Shown here: positions 19,627 through 28,963 of the stretch, one piece after another | Layout: each line of letters starts with the position of its first letter | Numbering within the stretch: position 1 is the first letter of the stretch | DNA from: Chara braunii | Lineage: Eukaryota; Streptophyta; Charophyceae; Charales; Characeae | Direction of reading: 5' to 3' | Length of the DNA: 29,381 nucleotides | Assembly (NCBI GenBank): GCA_003427395.1 | Contig: BFEA01000192.1 | Span: 88,467 to 117,847 of the forward strand | Notes under the pieces: model-generated | Told to the model about the DNA's origin: nothing | Databases searched by the model: none | Seen by the model: only the letters and a program-made list of their open reading frames with translations | Position numbers and translations under genes: made by a program

Positions 19627-19759
19627 ACGTGGCGAAAAAGGAGAGAAGCGTCACGACGCGTACGCGCAAGCGCCAAGGCCAAGGTCGCCGCACGCGCGCG
19701 CGCGCCACACTGCCCTGCCCCACCCCCGGATATATATTATCAAGATCGGGGAGTGCTGG

Positions 19760-19838
19760 AGCTGCCAAGGTTTGAACCTGGGCAGCTGCTGCTCATGCGC
19801 GTGCGTGGCCAGTGCCTTAACACACTGGCCAAAGCCAC
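19760..19838 (-). repeat. tRNA-like relic (Ser/Leu type), possible SINE head
   Basis: On the minus strand TGGCCAGTGTGTTAAGGC (19814-19831) resembles the A-box/D-arm of tRNA-Ser or tRNA-Leu. About 35 bases on, GGTTCAAACC (19769-19778) resembles a B box within a T-arm with a 5-base stem (CCAGG/CTTGG, one wobble) and a 7-base loop TTCAAAC. The flanking 7-base ends pair at about five positions. No anticodon stem is evident, so it is not a working tRNA. tRNA-derived SINE or tRNA pseudogene are both possible. Confidence 0.4.
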
Positions 19839-19861
19839 AGTATGGACTGATACTGTGGCTT
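19760..19861. other. Three back-to-back hairpins
   Basis: Stem 1: AGCTGCC (19760-19766) with GGCAGCT (19781-19787), plus inner AGGTT/AACCT. Stem 2: TGGCCAGTG (19806-19814) with CACTGGCCA (19823-19831), perfect 9 bases. Stem 3: AAGCCACAGTAT (19832-19843) with ATACTGTGGCTT (19850-19861), perfect 12 bases with a 6-base loop. A further 8-base stem, ACGTGGCA/TGCCACGT, is at 19991-20014. Confidence 0.75.
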
Positions 19862-20033
19862 GTTGCTGTTGATGAGGTGGCACAACAACTATTTACCCCC
19901 CCCCCCCCNNNCGGCGAACAGCGACCAGCGTGCGGCAAAGTTATTTGCCCCCCCNCCCCCCCCCCACGCCGTGGCTGCTGCCGCCTACGGACGTGGCAAT
20001 TTGCTGTGCCACGTGGACACCTGCTGAAGACCC

Positions 20034-20139
20034 CCCTGGCTAGGGGGCTGCACCACATACATATATATTTTTTTTACTACTTCACTGTTGCAGCAGCAGT
20101 TTGGCAACAGTTCAAGATTCCTCCCTGGCTAGGGGGCTG
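20034..20139 (+). repeat. 17-bp direct repeats, 89 bp apart
   Basis: CCCTGGCTAGGGGGCTG occurs at 20034-20050 and 20123-20139. Between them lie a T-run and a CAGCAG stretch. The rest of 19862-20160 is a mixture of poly-C runs with unresolved bases at 19909-19911 and 19955. Confidence 0.7.
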
Positions 20140-20289
20140 TGTGACTGTGGCAGTAGGGTGGTGATCAAGATCTTAGCCAACCCTAGATCATCATCATCTT
20201 TTTAATGCTATGGCATCACACCAGTAGCATCTTGAAGGCCAAATTCCTGTGGACCTTGGTAGAACTCTGCTCTTGGCCACCCAAGAGCT

Positions 20290-20760
20290 TGGTATCACCC
20301 TTCTACCACTAACGTACCCTCTCCTAACCCCTTTTCTCTTTTCCCCCCATCATCTAATCATATTTTCTCCCCCCTACCTCTACTCCCTACTCCTACCCTC
20401 CTCTCCACTCATCCTCCACAACCTTTTTTCCTCCTCGCCTCCCCACTCACCATCCCCCACTAATCTCATCTACCTCTCTCTACCTTTTTTGTATCCTTCT
20501 CTCCCATTCTACCACCCTCCTCTCCTCCTTCCCTCCCCCAACCACAACCCCATCATCTCCCCCATCTCCCACTTTACTTTTTTTTTCTCTTCTCACTTAT
20601 TTCTCTCCTTATTCATCAATTTTCCATCCCCCCGCACCCAACTTTGAATTTTTCTGTTTTTGTTTTTTTCTCTTTTTCTTTGATTTAAATTTTCCCTTTT
20701 CCTCCAAAAATTCAAATTATCTTATTTCCTACTTCTTTTCTCATTTTTCTGAATTATTTT
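20290..20760 (+). repeat. Pyrimidine-rich stretch
   Basis: About 470 bases made almost wholly of C and T on the + strand, in irregular CTCC, CCCC and TTTT clusters rather than a clean microsatellite. A frame of 132 codons crosses it, but its Ser/Pro/Leu composition is a by-product of the base bias. It precedes the leader-like region of element 2. Confidence 0.8.
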
Positions 20761-21594
20761 TATTTTTATTTTATTTATTCTAAAAATTCGAATTTTTCTG
20801 CGGCACCTCTATATCTTGCTAGGACTTAGTATTTTCTGTCATCGGCGCATATTTTGACCCCTTGGGGGTAGCGATGCGCTGGCCAAAATTTTCCCATTTT
20901 ACTTGGCCCTTTTCTTGACGGCACACTTCGACCCCTTGGGGTTAACGAAATGCTACCGATAGTTTTGAAAAATACCAAAACTTAATTTTTTTTCACTGTT
21001 CTCCACCTCCTTATTTGTTTATTTATTTATTTTTTTGAAAATTTTAATTTGTAGTATTTTGAAAGTTAGTGTGCTCTTGCTCTTTCCTTCCTCTTGGCAC
21101 ATATTTTGACCCCATGTGGGGTGGGAAAATGCTGTCGAAAATTCCCAAAAAATAAATATTATCTCTCTCCTCACTCTTTATATTTTTTTAAATTTCATTT
21201 ACGTATATTCTTTTATTTTATTTTTATCTCGAAATTTCACTGTTTATTTTATCTTCTCCTCCCCTCCCCTCCATGGATACTATCCTTTTTTCTTGATTAG
21301 GCCACCGCTACCCTACCCTAACCACCTAAGCCCCGGTTAGGGTTTTCTTAGGGTTTTCCTTAGGGTTAAGGTTTCCTAAACCCCACCTTTCCGGCTCCTC
21401 TCTTCGGGCAACCTGGACGCGGACGGATCCTCCCCCCTCGAGCGGTTCGGTGCCTTCGCCTCACTTGCGAGCCGCAAAATCCGGGCGAGCCGACTCACAC
21501 ATACTCACTCCGCTTCCGCGGTCTCCTTCCTCTTACCGGTGGACCCCTTTCCCCACAAACTCCTCTGAGGACTACCTCCATTCCCCTTCCGGCC
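20761..21594 (+). other. Leader-like region upstream of element 2 gag
   Basis: AT-rich, with three stem-loop modules (20857-20893, 20931-20966, 21110-21143), each with GACCCC...GGGG and a following TGCTGTCGAAAATT-type motif. Near 21337-21367 are three TTAGGGTT words, the complement of the AAACCCTA motif seen in element 1's leader. The last 200 bases turn GC-rich before the gag ATG at 21595. I found no PBS or LTR here. Confidence 0.5.
21337..21377 (-). promoter_or_regulatory. Cluster of telobox-like AAACCCTAA motifs
   Basis: TTAGGGTTTT, TTAGGGTTTT and TTAGGGTTAAGG lie close together, followed by CCTAAACCCC. Plant promoters and 5' UTRs of growth genes often carry AAACCCTA teloboxes. Too few and too irregular for telomere repeats. 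Confidence 0.45.
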
Positions 21595-22713
21595 ATGGAA
21601 GGGAGTTCGTCGGAGGAGATTGCAGTGGCGCAGTCCACGCCCCAGGTCAGCGCGCAGTCAGCGGCTCATGGTCAGGCCCATGCGGACGCCATGGACCTTC
21701 ATGTCGCCCTTGTAGCAATCCAGACGCAACTTAGTGCGCTTGGACCGTTGCAAGCACAGATCAATGCGCTTGCCCTCGACATCAACCGCCTCAAGGGATC
21801 CCCTCATCGCTCTCCCCACCGCTTCCACACCCCATCCCCTACCGGCTCCGAGTCCGGCTCCCCACGACTCCAGAGATGGAGACATCGTGGTTCCCCCTCC
21901 TCTGCGGGCCAGGCCCAGCACCGTGACTCTCCCTCAGCGATGGCGAGTCTTGCTGCCGCTCAGACCACCCCGTCTGTTGCGGCAGTTCTCCTGGCCCCGG
22001 CCGCCCCTACCGTCTCTACTGCTGCCGCAGGTGCTGCTGTCCAGATACCACCATCTGGCCCAACACTTTCATCAACCCACACCGGTGCTGCTTCCCAGCT
22101 TCCTGCACCGGTCGCGGCATTACGACTCCGCCCTCTTCTTCCCGCCTTCATTCCCCTACCCCCACAACAGGGTACCACCCAGGCTGGGACTCCTCTTCCC
22201 ACTGGGAGACCCGCTCCGCCTCCTCCACCTCCGACCCCGCGCACCCAGCGAGTGACCACTTTGCAGGCCACTATTGCGCAGGCTCAAGCGGAGATCCTAG
22301 CCTTGAGACAACCTCACCCTTCACAGGCTGCTCACCCTTCTTTTTCCTCTACCACCTCCTCGACCCCCATCATTCCGGCTCGTTTCCCTCGACCGGCTCC
22401 TCAGCCTCTCCCTTCTTACCTAGTCATTCCGAGACAGCTGCCCGCGGTCGTTGCCTCCTCGTCTGTTGGTCCATCCGCCAGCGGCCACAACCCACAGCCT
22501 TTCACCACCTCTGCCCCTGCAGCGGCCCCGACTTACGCCGCCACAGTGCACTCGCCTCGATCTTTCTCCCCCCGCCATCAGCACAGTGGGCATCCTCCTG
22601 TGCGCACCACAGACATTCTCGAATATGATAACACATCCCGTGTCTCTCGTTGGTTGCAGATAGCAACGCGCACACTCTCTATGACGACCACTCGCAACCA
22701 AATTACGAGGTAG
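21595..22713 (+). pseudogene. Element 2 gag, N-terminal part
   Basis: An open frame of 372 codons from ATG 21595. Residues 35-65 (VALVAIQTQLSALGPLQAQI) form a likely coiled coil, common at the start of plant Ty3 gag proteins. The rest is low-complexity, rich in Pro, Ala and Ser (PAPPPPPPTPRTQ), with a second short helix TLQATIAQAQAEILALR. It stops just before the conserved gag domain, which continues in another frame, so a frameshift separates the two. Confidence 0.6.
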
Positions 22714-23638
22714 CCCTTCCCAAGCGTGGGAGGATCATTATACCCAGCGCCTCCGCGTGGGTGAGGTCCCCACTCTAGCCGACTTTGCGACCTTCCTTCA
22801 GGACCGCTTCGACGCTCGCCATGACGCTACCGACCCCTTAGACCGCGTCACCCAGACCAGATGGTCTAGGTCCTCTCTACCGACCGACCTGGAGCGTCAC
22901 ATCCGCGTGTTTCAGGATGCTCGCCTTGTCTGTGACGGGACGTTCCTACCGGAGGTCACACTCACCGACCGGTTCCTCGTCAGCCCGCCGACTAACTACC
23001 GCTTGGAGCTATGGAGGCGATCATTCTCTTCCGCGGAGCAGGCATACAAGGCTGCGCGTCACCCATCCTCTTCGTGGCCAACCGCCACCTCCCAGTCTCG
23101 CGGTACCACCAGAGGCCGCTCCTCGTTTGCTGGCCATTTTCATCGCCCGGCTCGACCTGGAGTGCCATTCTCTTGGCACTACAGTTCTCTCGAGTATGGA
23201 GAGGACGCCTCAGCCGAGCTCGACCCTACCATTGGGGACGCCCTCGAGGACATCGAGCTTCGGGACGTCATCCAGTACCACTTGGATGACGACACTGTCC
23301 CGGTGGCCGAGCGCCTACAGATGGCCATGTCTGCCATGGGTCGTGCGCACAGTCGGGTTGCACAGGTTAGCGCCCGCACACCCACGGTTCCTCAGATAGA
23401 CCTCCCGCAGGGTTTTGTCCCTCCTCGCGGAGCTCCATCCCCGAGGAGTGTGCCGCCTTCGAGGCCCGTCGCGGCTGCCTTCGTTGCCGCCTGGATGGAC
23501 ACACCTCCTCACGGTGTCCATACCATACTGCCCTCGATCGGCACTATGCTGACATCTCTCGTCAGTGTCGATCTCAGTCCCCCCCTGGCCCCACCCGGTC
23601 ATCCCTACCCACGTAACCATGGTGCAGTGTGCCACTGA
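22700..23638 (+). pseudogene. Element 2 gag domain (Retrotrans_gag type)
   Basis: From about 22712 a new frame encodes AWEDHYTQRLRVGEVPTLAD, DFATFLQDRFDARHD, RVTQTRWSRSSLPTDLERHI, FLVSPPTNYRLELW. This order of Trp, helix F-L-x-x-R-F and a later hydrophobic helix is that of the Retrotrans_gag family, which forms the particle shell. A Ser/Arg/Gly-rich stretch (TSQSRGTTRGRSSFAG) follows where a nucleic-acid-binding region would be. I see no clear CCHC knuckle. The following part is Pro-rich and ends at TGA 23636-23638. Confidence 0.65.
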
Positions 23639-24310
23639 GGCCTCGCACGTAGCCGGCTTTCCGACCACCGAGTCGCGGTTTGCCCCTTTGGCTACCCCAC
23701 CAGAGGACCCTCAGGACACGACAGACGCAGTTCCCTCTGCCTCATCGTCTATTGAGGTACCGTCTGCCTCACAGCAGACCTCCGCATCTACCGCTTCCCT
23801 CCCGAGACTTCCGACGCGTCGCGCCATTCGCTCAGCCTGTTGTAGCGCTCAGCTGGCGACTCGAGATGACGTTGTGTCATCTCTCCTGAACTTGATCATT
23901 CTTCAGGCTCATTAGGAGCGACTCACGAGACACGTCAACGTCCTGCGTCGTCTTCTCGCTCTGCTTTCTAACCCTGATCGCACCCTACTCATTATCCCTA
24001 TTCACATAGGGACATCTACGAGGGTGTACCGTGCTTTATGAGACTCTGGTTCGCAGGGAGATTCCGTTCACCCTCGAGTGGTTGAGGAAGCTCGCCTAGC
24101 TACCTCTGGGTCCCGCTCTCCTATCTCCGTTACCCTCGGAGATAACAAGACACAACGCTTCTTCGATCAAACGGTCCACGACCTCCACTTCTCCCTCACC
24201 CTCCAGCCACCGGATAGTACCAGGCGCCTTGGCGCTACCATTCCCCCGCATACTTCGACGTGTTAGAGACTAGGTACGACTTTATCCTTGGCACTCCCTG
24301 GTCTCGCCGC
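23639..24310 (+). pseudogene. Element 2 aspartic protease
   Basis: In the frame open from 23565, after stops at 23913 (TAG) and 24039 (TGA), comes the active-site-like DSGSQGDSVHPRVVEEARLA, then PISVTLGDNKTQRFF and LHFSLTL, typical of Ty3 retropepsins. The TGA lies directly before the DSG triad. A frameshift near 24245 moves to another frame, where YFDVLETRYDFILGTPWSRR supplies the closing ILG motif. Both halves of the fold are present; the gene is broken by stops and the shift. Confidence 0.8.
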
Positions 24311-24672
24311 TTCCGTAACACAGAGGCCGAATGGGCAACCGAGACACTCGTTCTCAAAACGAAGTGTGGTCAGACCCATCGCGTCCCCTTCATTGGAACC
24401 ACGGACAGCACTCCTCCCGACCTACCTCCCTAGGACCCTCGTCCCTCAGGGCCCCACCCCGACATCACCTTCACTTCCCCTCGTCAATTTGCTCACTTCA
24501 TTTGATAGGAGGATGTCACGTTCTACTCAATGAACGTCATGGATCTTCCTCGCTATGATCCACTCTGTCCTGAAGTTGAGCTAATCTCTCTGGAGCCCGA
24601 TCCCCCTGACCCTTCCTCCATCTTTGTGGCTCCCATCTCTACGTCCTCCCGTCAGCCTGCGGATACCCCTCC
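24311..24672 (+). pseudogene. Element 2 protease-RT linker
   Basis: Continues the frame of the ILGTPW motif (TETLVLKTKCGQTHRVPFIG), with a stop near 24431, into a Pro/Asp-rich linker ([20 protein letters not shown]). Coding then changes to the RT frame at about 24673. No enzymatic motif is present. Confidence 0.5.
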
Positions 24673-26322
24673 ATGTCCCAGACCTCTGCGCTGTCAATTG
24701 TCGAGTCCACACATACGTCTCGTGCTGACGCAAACGCTGAGGAACTCACACGGTTCACGACAGACTTAGAGTCGGCCGTTCGCGACCTGATTCGAGAGTA
24801 CCACGACGTCTTTCCCCCATATTTCTCATACAGCGGGATTCCCTCGATGCGCGGTGTTAAACATTCTATCCATCTCGCGCCTGACTATCGTTTTCACCAT
24901 CAGGCACAGTACCGACTCTCGATTCCAGAGGCGACGGAACTCAAGCGTCAGCTTGAGGAGCTCCTTCGGCTGGGTTTCATTAAACCCAGTAACTCCCCTT
25001 GGGGTGCACTTGTCCTCTTTGCTCGCAAAGCAGATGGAACTCTTCGCGTCTGCATCGACTACCGCGGCCTTAACTGTTAGACGGTTAAGAACAGTTATCC
25101 CATGCCCCGCGCGGATGAGCTGTTTGACCATCTGGCGGACAACCGTTTCTTCACGAAGATCGATCTTCGTAGCGGTTACCACCAGATCTGCGTAGCCACA
25201 GAGGACCAGCCGAAGACGGCGTTTTGGTCGAGCTTCGGCCACTACGAGTTCACAGTGATGCCATTCGACCTCACCAATGCACCCGCCACCTTCCAGACGA
25301 CGATGAACGACATCTTCATGGACATCCTTGAAGAATACGTTCTCGTATACCTGGACGACATCCTGGTCTACAGTCGTACCTTAGAAGACCATCTCAGACA
25401 CCTCTGCGATGTCCTACAACGCTTACACAAGCATGACTTCTATGTCAAGCTTAGTAAGTGTCGCTTTACCCAGCGCAAAATGAACTTCCTAAGACACCAT
25501 GTGTCTGACCAAAGTCTCCACATGGACGACGAGAAGATCACTGCTATTGCAAAATGGCCCGTCCCCACATCTGCCAAGCAGCTTCGCAGTTTCCTAGGCC
25601 TCACTAGCTACTATAGTAATTTTATTCAGGGATATGCTACGTATTCCTACGTCATTACCTCCAACCTCCTCTCGAAGAACCCGTCGTGGTTTTGGATACC
25701 CCTTTGCGAGGACGCCTTCAGCGCCCTCAAGAAGGCGGTGACTTGTGCGCCGGTTCTTCGCTTCCCAGATTTTGATCGCCCCTTCATCGTCACCACTGAT
25801 GCGTCAGATTTTGCAGTAGGAGCAGTACTTTCTTTGGTATTTCCCTCTCCTCCCGATTCACCTTATCCCCATGTTCCTCCTTCCCCCCCCCTTCCTGCTG
25901 ATACTGCTTCTCGATTGACGCCTATCTTCCCACCACTTCCCTCCACTGGCAGTCCTCCCCTTACTTACTCCCCGACCATCGTGGAGGATGAGACTATTGA
26001 GGCTCGTGCTGAGGATTGCCCGATCGCCTTCTACTCCCCTCAGCTACTGCCTGTCGAGATAAACTACACTGTCGATGAACATGAGGTTCTCGCAGTAGTT
26101 TATGTTACCTGGCATTGACGTCATTACCGGCACAAGGCGCCCTTCACGGTGCGCACGGACAACTCAGTTGTCCAGGCTTTCCTCACGAAGCCCAAGCTGT
26201 CCCCTCGACAGGCATGTTGGTGGCATGACTTATCCGAGTTCAGTTTCACCACTCAGCCCATCAAGGGTGAAATGAACCACATCGTCGATGCCTCGTCCCG
26301 CCGTCCTGATGACAATCAGTAA
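24673..26322 (+). pseudogene. Element 2 reverse transcriptase and RNase H
   Basis: One frame with stops at 25078 (TAG), 26116 (TGA) and 26320 (TAA). RT motifs: [54 protein letters not shown], catalytic YLDDILVYSR, and RSFLGLTSYYSNFI. RNase H: TTDASDFAVGAVLS, then an insertion of about 65 residues rich in Pro and Ser (25855-25990), then PIAFYSPQLLPVEINYTVDE, HEVLAVVY, VRTDNS and HIVDASSRRPD. All acidic catalytic residues can be seen. The insert interrupts the domain between the first Asp and the strand leading to the Glu helix. Confidence 0.92.
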
Positions 26323-27392
26323 CCCGTCCATCAGGCTGCTATCTCCATCACCGCTGTAGATCAGTCGGTGATCGATGCATATCGCACCCAGTACCGTCAC
26401 TGCCCAGATTATCGCGTCATCCACGCGACACTACGGAGTGGCAAGACCGTTCCCTCATACTCCCGTGGTGAGAACGGTCTCGTGTACTGGCATGGCAGAT
26501 CTGGTCAACTAGAACCACGTATCTGCGTTCCCTCCATCGGACATCTCCGCCTCCAGGTTGTACTAGAGTTCCATGACCAAGCAGCTGCCGACCATGTGGG
26601 CTTCCATAAGACGTTGGTTCGTGTTTGCCGCCTATTTGTCTGGTCGAAGTCCAAGGACTTCGCCAAAGCCTACATCAAGGACTGTCCTACTTGCCAGGAG
26701 GTGAACAGTGCGAACCACCTTCCGTATGGGTTACTTCAGCCCTTACCCATACCCGAGGGTCGTTGGCAGTCCATCTCGATAGATTTGATCACGGCTTACC
26801 TCAGAGAATCATCTCCGACCGTGACCCACGCTTGACCAACACATTCTGGCGACGCCTACACGAGGTGTACAGATCCCAGCTCCGCTTCTCATCGTCTTAC
26901 CACCCTCAGACGGATTGTCAGACTTAGGTCACCAATAAAATTCTCGATAATATCCTCCGAAAGTTTGTTAGGTATGAGCAGCAGTGGGACTTACACTTAG
27001 CCCACGCGGATATTGTGTACAACCACGTCATTTCGCCAGCCACGGGGATGTCGCCATTCTATTGCGACCTCGACTACCACTCTCGCATACCCACGGACTT
27101 CCTACGACCATCGCGGTTACGCCCAGACACTCATTGTCCTGCGCTGGATGACTGGATCACCCACATGGCGGTGATTATGAAGCGCGCACACGAGAGTCTA
27201 GCCGACTCTCAGACTCGCATGGCCGCATGAGCGAACCGATCACGAATGGATCATCCATTCAAAGTCGGCGACGATATGCTCGTTGATGCACGTCACTTGC
27301 AGCTCGAAGCAGATACGCTTCGCAAGTTCAGGCGTCGTTTCTTCAGCCCATGCCGCATCCTTCAGGTCATCGGTTTTGATACGTGCATATGA
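26323..27392 (+). pseudogene. Element 2 integrase
   Basis: N-terminal zinc finger: LEFHDQAAADHVGFHKTL and CPTCQEV give the HHCC set. The core begins QSISIDLITAYL with the first catalytic Asp. It then jumps, at about 26805 and with a frame change, to RIISDRDPRLTNTFWRRL, which holds the second Asp. About 45 residues that normally separate these motifs are missing. In SYHPQTDCQT the next codon, normally the catalytic Glu, is TAG 26925-26927. Another TGA is at 27228. The C-terminal HPFKVGDDMLVDARHL and RRFFSPCRILQVIG match the GPY/F-type region. The enzyme cannot be active. Confidence 0.9.
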
Positions 27393-27540
27393 TCATGCTC
27401 GTCGTGCTGAGACATCTGCTCTTTCTCAGCCGACTTACCCTCTTCCTCCTCCTCCGACTGAGGAGATTGCTGAGGACGAGTCCGTTCTCTCTGAGGCCGT
27501 TCTTCAGCAGCAGATGGACGCCTCCGTGCGTCCATAGCGC
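27393..27540 (+). pseudogene. Possible C-terminal tail of element 2 pol
   Basis: An acidic and Pro-rich stretch (LSQPTYPLPPPPTEEIAEDE) follows the integrase in another frame and ends at TAG 27535-27537. Related Ty3 elements often carry such tails, sometimes with a chromodomain; I cannot see a chromodomain here. Confidence 0.35.
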
Positions 27541-27639
27541 ACTCGTCGACGTCCTCGACGTCTTGACGATTGACACTCTGATCACCTACTATCACCCCAC
27601 TAACTCTCACCATCAGGTACTCCATCATCAGCTTCTTCA

Positions 27640-27740
27640 GGATGTAAGCGTTTCGACATCGACCTCGACTTCTACTTTATCGACGTCGTCGACCACTTCG
27701 ACGACTTCAATCACCTTCTCGACTTCATCCATCTTATCGG
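27640..27740 (+). repeat. TCGACN-type low-complexity stretch
   Basis: Irregular repeats of TCGACNTC-like hexamers (for example TCGACATCGACCTCGACTTC). Frames across it read as Asp/Phe- or Ser/Thr-rich strings and carry no signal. The remaining 27741-28560 interval is pyrimidine-leaning, has a 12-base repeat CTTAGGCTGCAT at about 28209 and 28409, and shows no gene. Confidence 0.65.
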
Positions 27741-28570
27741 CTTCAGCTCCTTTGGACGTGACTACTTCATGCCACCACCCTACCCTATATATCCCCTTGC
27801 ATATGCCGCATGATGGTTCTCACTCAGCTGGGTCTCCTTGAGTTGGGCTCTCCCTTGGTATCCCATAGGCATTGGGACCGTAGCGTTATCTTGGCTTCCT
27901 TGCTCCCATATTTTAGCTCCCTCCTCCCCCAGTCGGTGAGTTATGTGCATGTTTTTTTCACCCACTGCCCTCATCACCCTAGTGTCGGCCCTTGCATGCC
28001 TTCAGTTAGGCATATCTCCACACTATTTCAGGCTCCCCCTTTTTTTTTTCATGGTCGACCCTGCATGGTGTCATCCTTTTGTCGAGCATTACCCGCCCTG
28101 ATAGTCTATCTATTAGGGTCCTTGGTTTTGTTTCGCCAACACTCTCCCACCTTGAGCCTGATGACCTATCCCACCTTCATGTGTGACTGCCCGTAGGAGT
28201 CTCGATTCTTAGGCTGCATTCACCCCCTCTAAGACCATCCCACTCTTAGTGGTTCAGCGACATGGAATTATCTTGTGCCATATTGCTCTTTTTCCTTTCA
28301 GTACTGAGGCAATTGCCTCCAGGACTTTAGGATTGTATATTGCTATATTTCATTTTTTTGGTGTTAGCTACGACATGTATACCAGACATTTATTTTTCTT
28401 TTGACATTATGTAGCTTAGGCTGCATCGCATGGACTCAACATGAAGCTTGTTCCACATCCTAGATTTCTCAGCTTTCTTTATTGCAGTGTTCCGCTGCTT
28501 TTGCGGATAGCGTGTTTATGGCTCTTGCGATCCATTACAGGTCTGAGGATCGTGCAGCGGGTCTCCATCT

Positions 28571-28700
28571 GCCCTGGCCTACAGCCAGGGCCTATTTGGC
28601 TATTTGCCAGTTCGGCCCGTGGGACCAGGCTGTGGCCTAACACCACAGGCCGTGTGTTGTTCCAGTCCTGCCCGGTACCACTGCCGGTACCAGGCCAGTC
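28571..28700. other. Hairpin cluster
   Basis: GCCCTGGC (28571-28578) pairs with GCCAGGGC (28584-28591), loop CTACA. CTGTGG and CCACAG pair around the loop CCTAACA near 28630-28648. Two GGTACC palindromes lie six bases apart near 28674-28691, followed by a CCAGT/CAGT repeat. No coding signal. Confidence 0.65.
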
Positions 28701-28876
28701 CAGTCCAGTCAGTCAGTCCGTTGGGGGTATACCCCAACTGTTGTCTGGTTTTCGACATTCATCATTTCTGCACTCGTTGGAGTACGTGCGGTACTGAGTC
28801 TGCGCCGGAGCTGCGTTGTCCCTTCCAGCTCCATCTCCACTTCCTCGTTCCTCTACCCCTTCGTCTCCATCCTGTC

Positions 28877-28963
28877 GGACCGCCATCCCGACGGGTCCGG
28901 CACATACATGGAGTAAGGGAAACAATCAAGATTGAATCGACATATCACCAGGGATGGCGGTCC
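28877..28963. repeat. 13-bp inverted repeat at the edge of the tandem array
   Basis: GGACCGCCATCCC (28877-28889) and GGGATGGCGGTCC (28951-28963) are perfect inverted copies with a 61-base spacer. The spacer contains the first, shortened unit of the 91-bp array. Confidence 0.75.

Larger units (their letters stand above)
21595..27540 (+). mobile_element. Element 2: Ty3/gypsy retrotransposon coding region (decayed)
   Basis: Gag, protease, RT, RNase H and integrase remnants occur in Ty3/gypsy order over about 5.9 kb, spread across three frames. RT is of the classical YLDD type and differs strongly from element 1, so it belongs to another lineage. LTRs, PBS and polypurine tract were not found by eye, so the element's ends are unknown. 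It may be truncated, or the flanks may be too diverged. Confidence 0.88.

Noticed and set aside
19760-19838. Functional tRNA gene on the minus strand
   Set aside because: No anticodon stem-loop, and only a partly paired acceptor stem.
20249-20647. 132-codon Pro/Ser/Leu frame
   Set aside because: A by-product of the pyrimidine-rich stretch, which lacks purine-containing stop codons.
21337-21377. Interstitial telomere repeat
   Set aside because: Only three spaced TTAGGGTT words, not a tandem run.
22451-22663. Extra + frames overlapping element 2 gag
   Set aside because: Out-of-frame readings of a GC-rich, Pro-rich region. Only the 3' continuation beyond about 22700 has gag-domain signal.
27810-28196. 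128-codon + frame downstream of element 2
   Set aside because: Composition follows local pyrimidine bias, no start context or recognisable motif; treated as non-coding.
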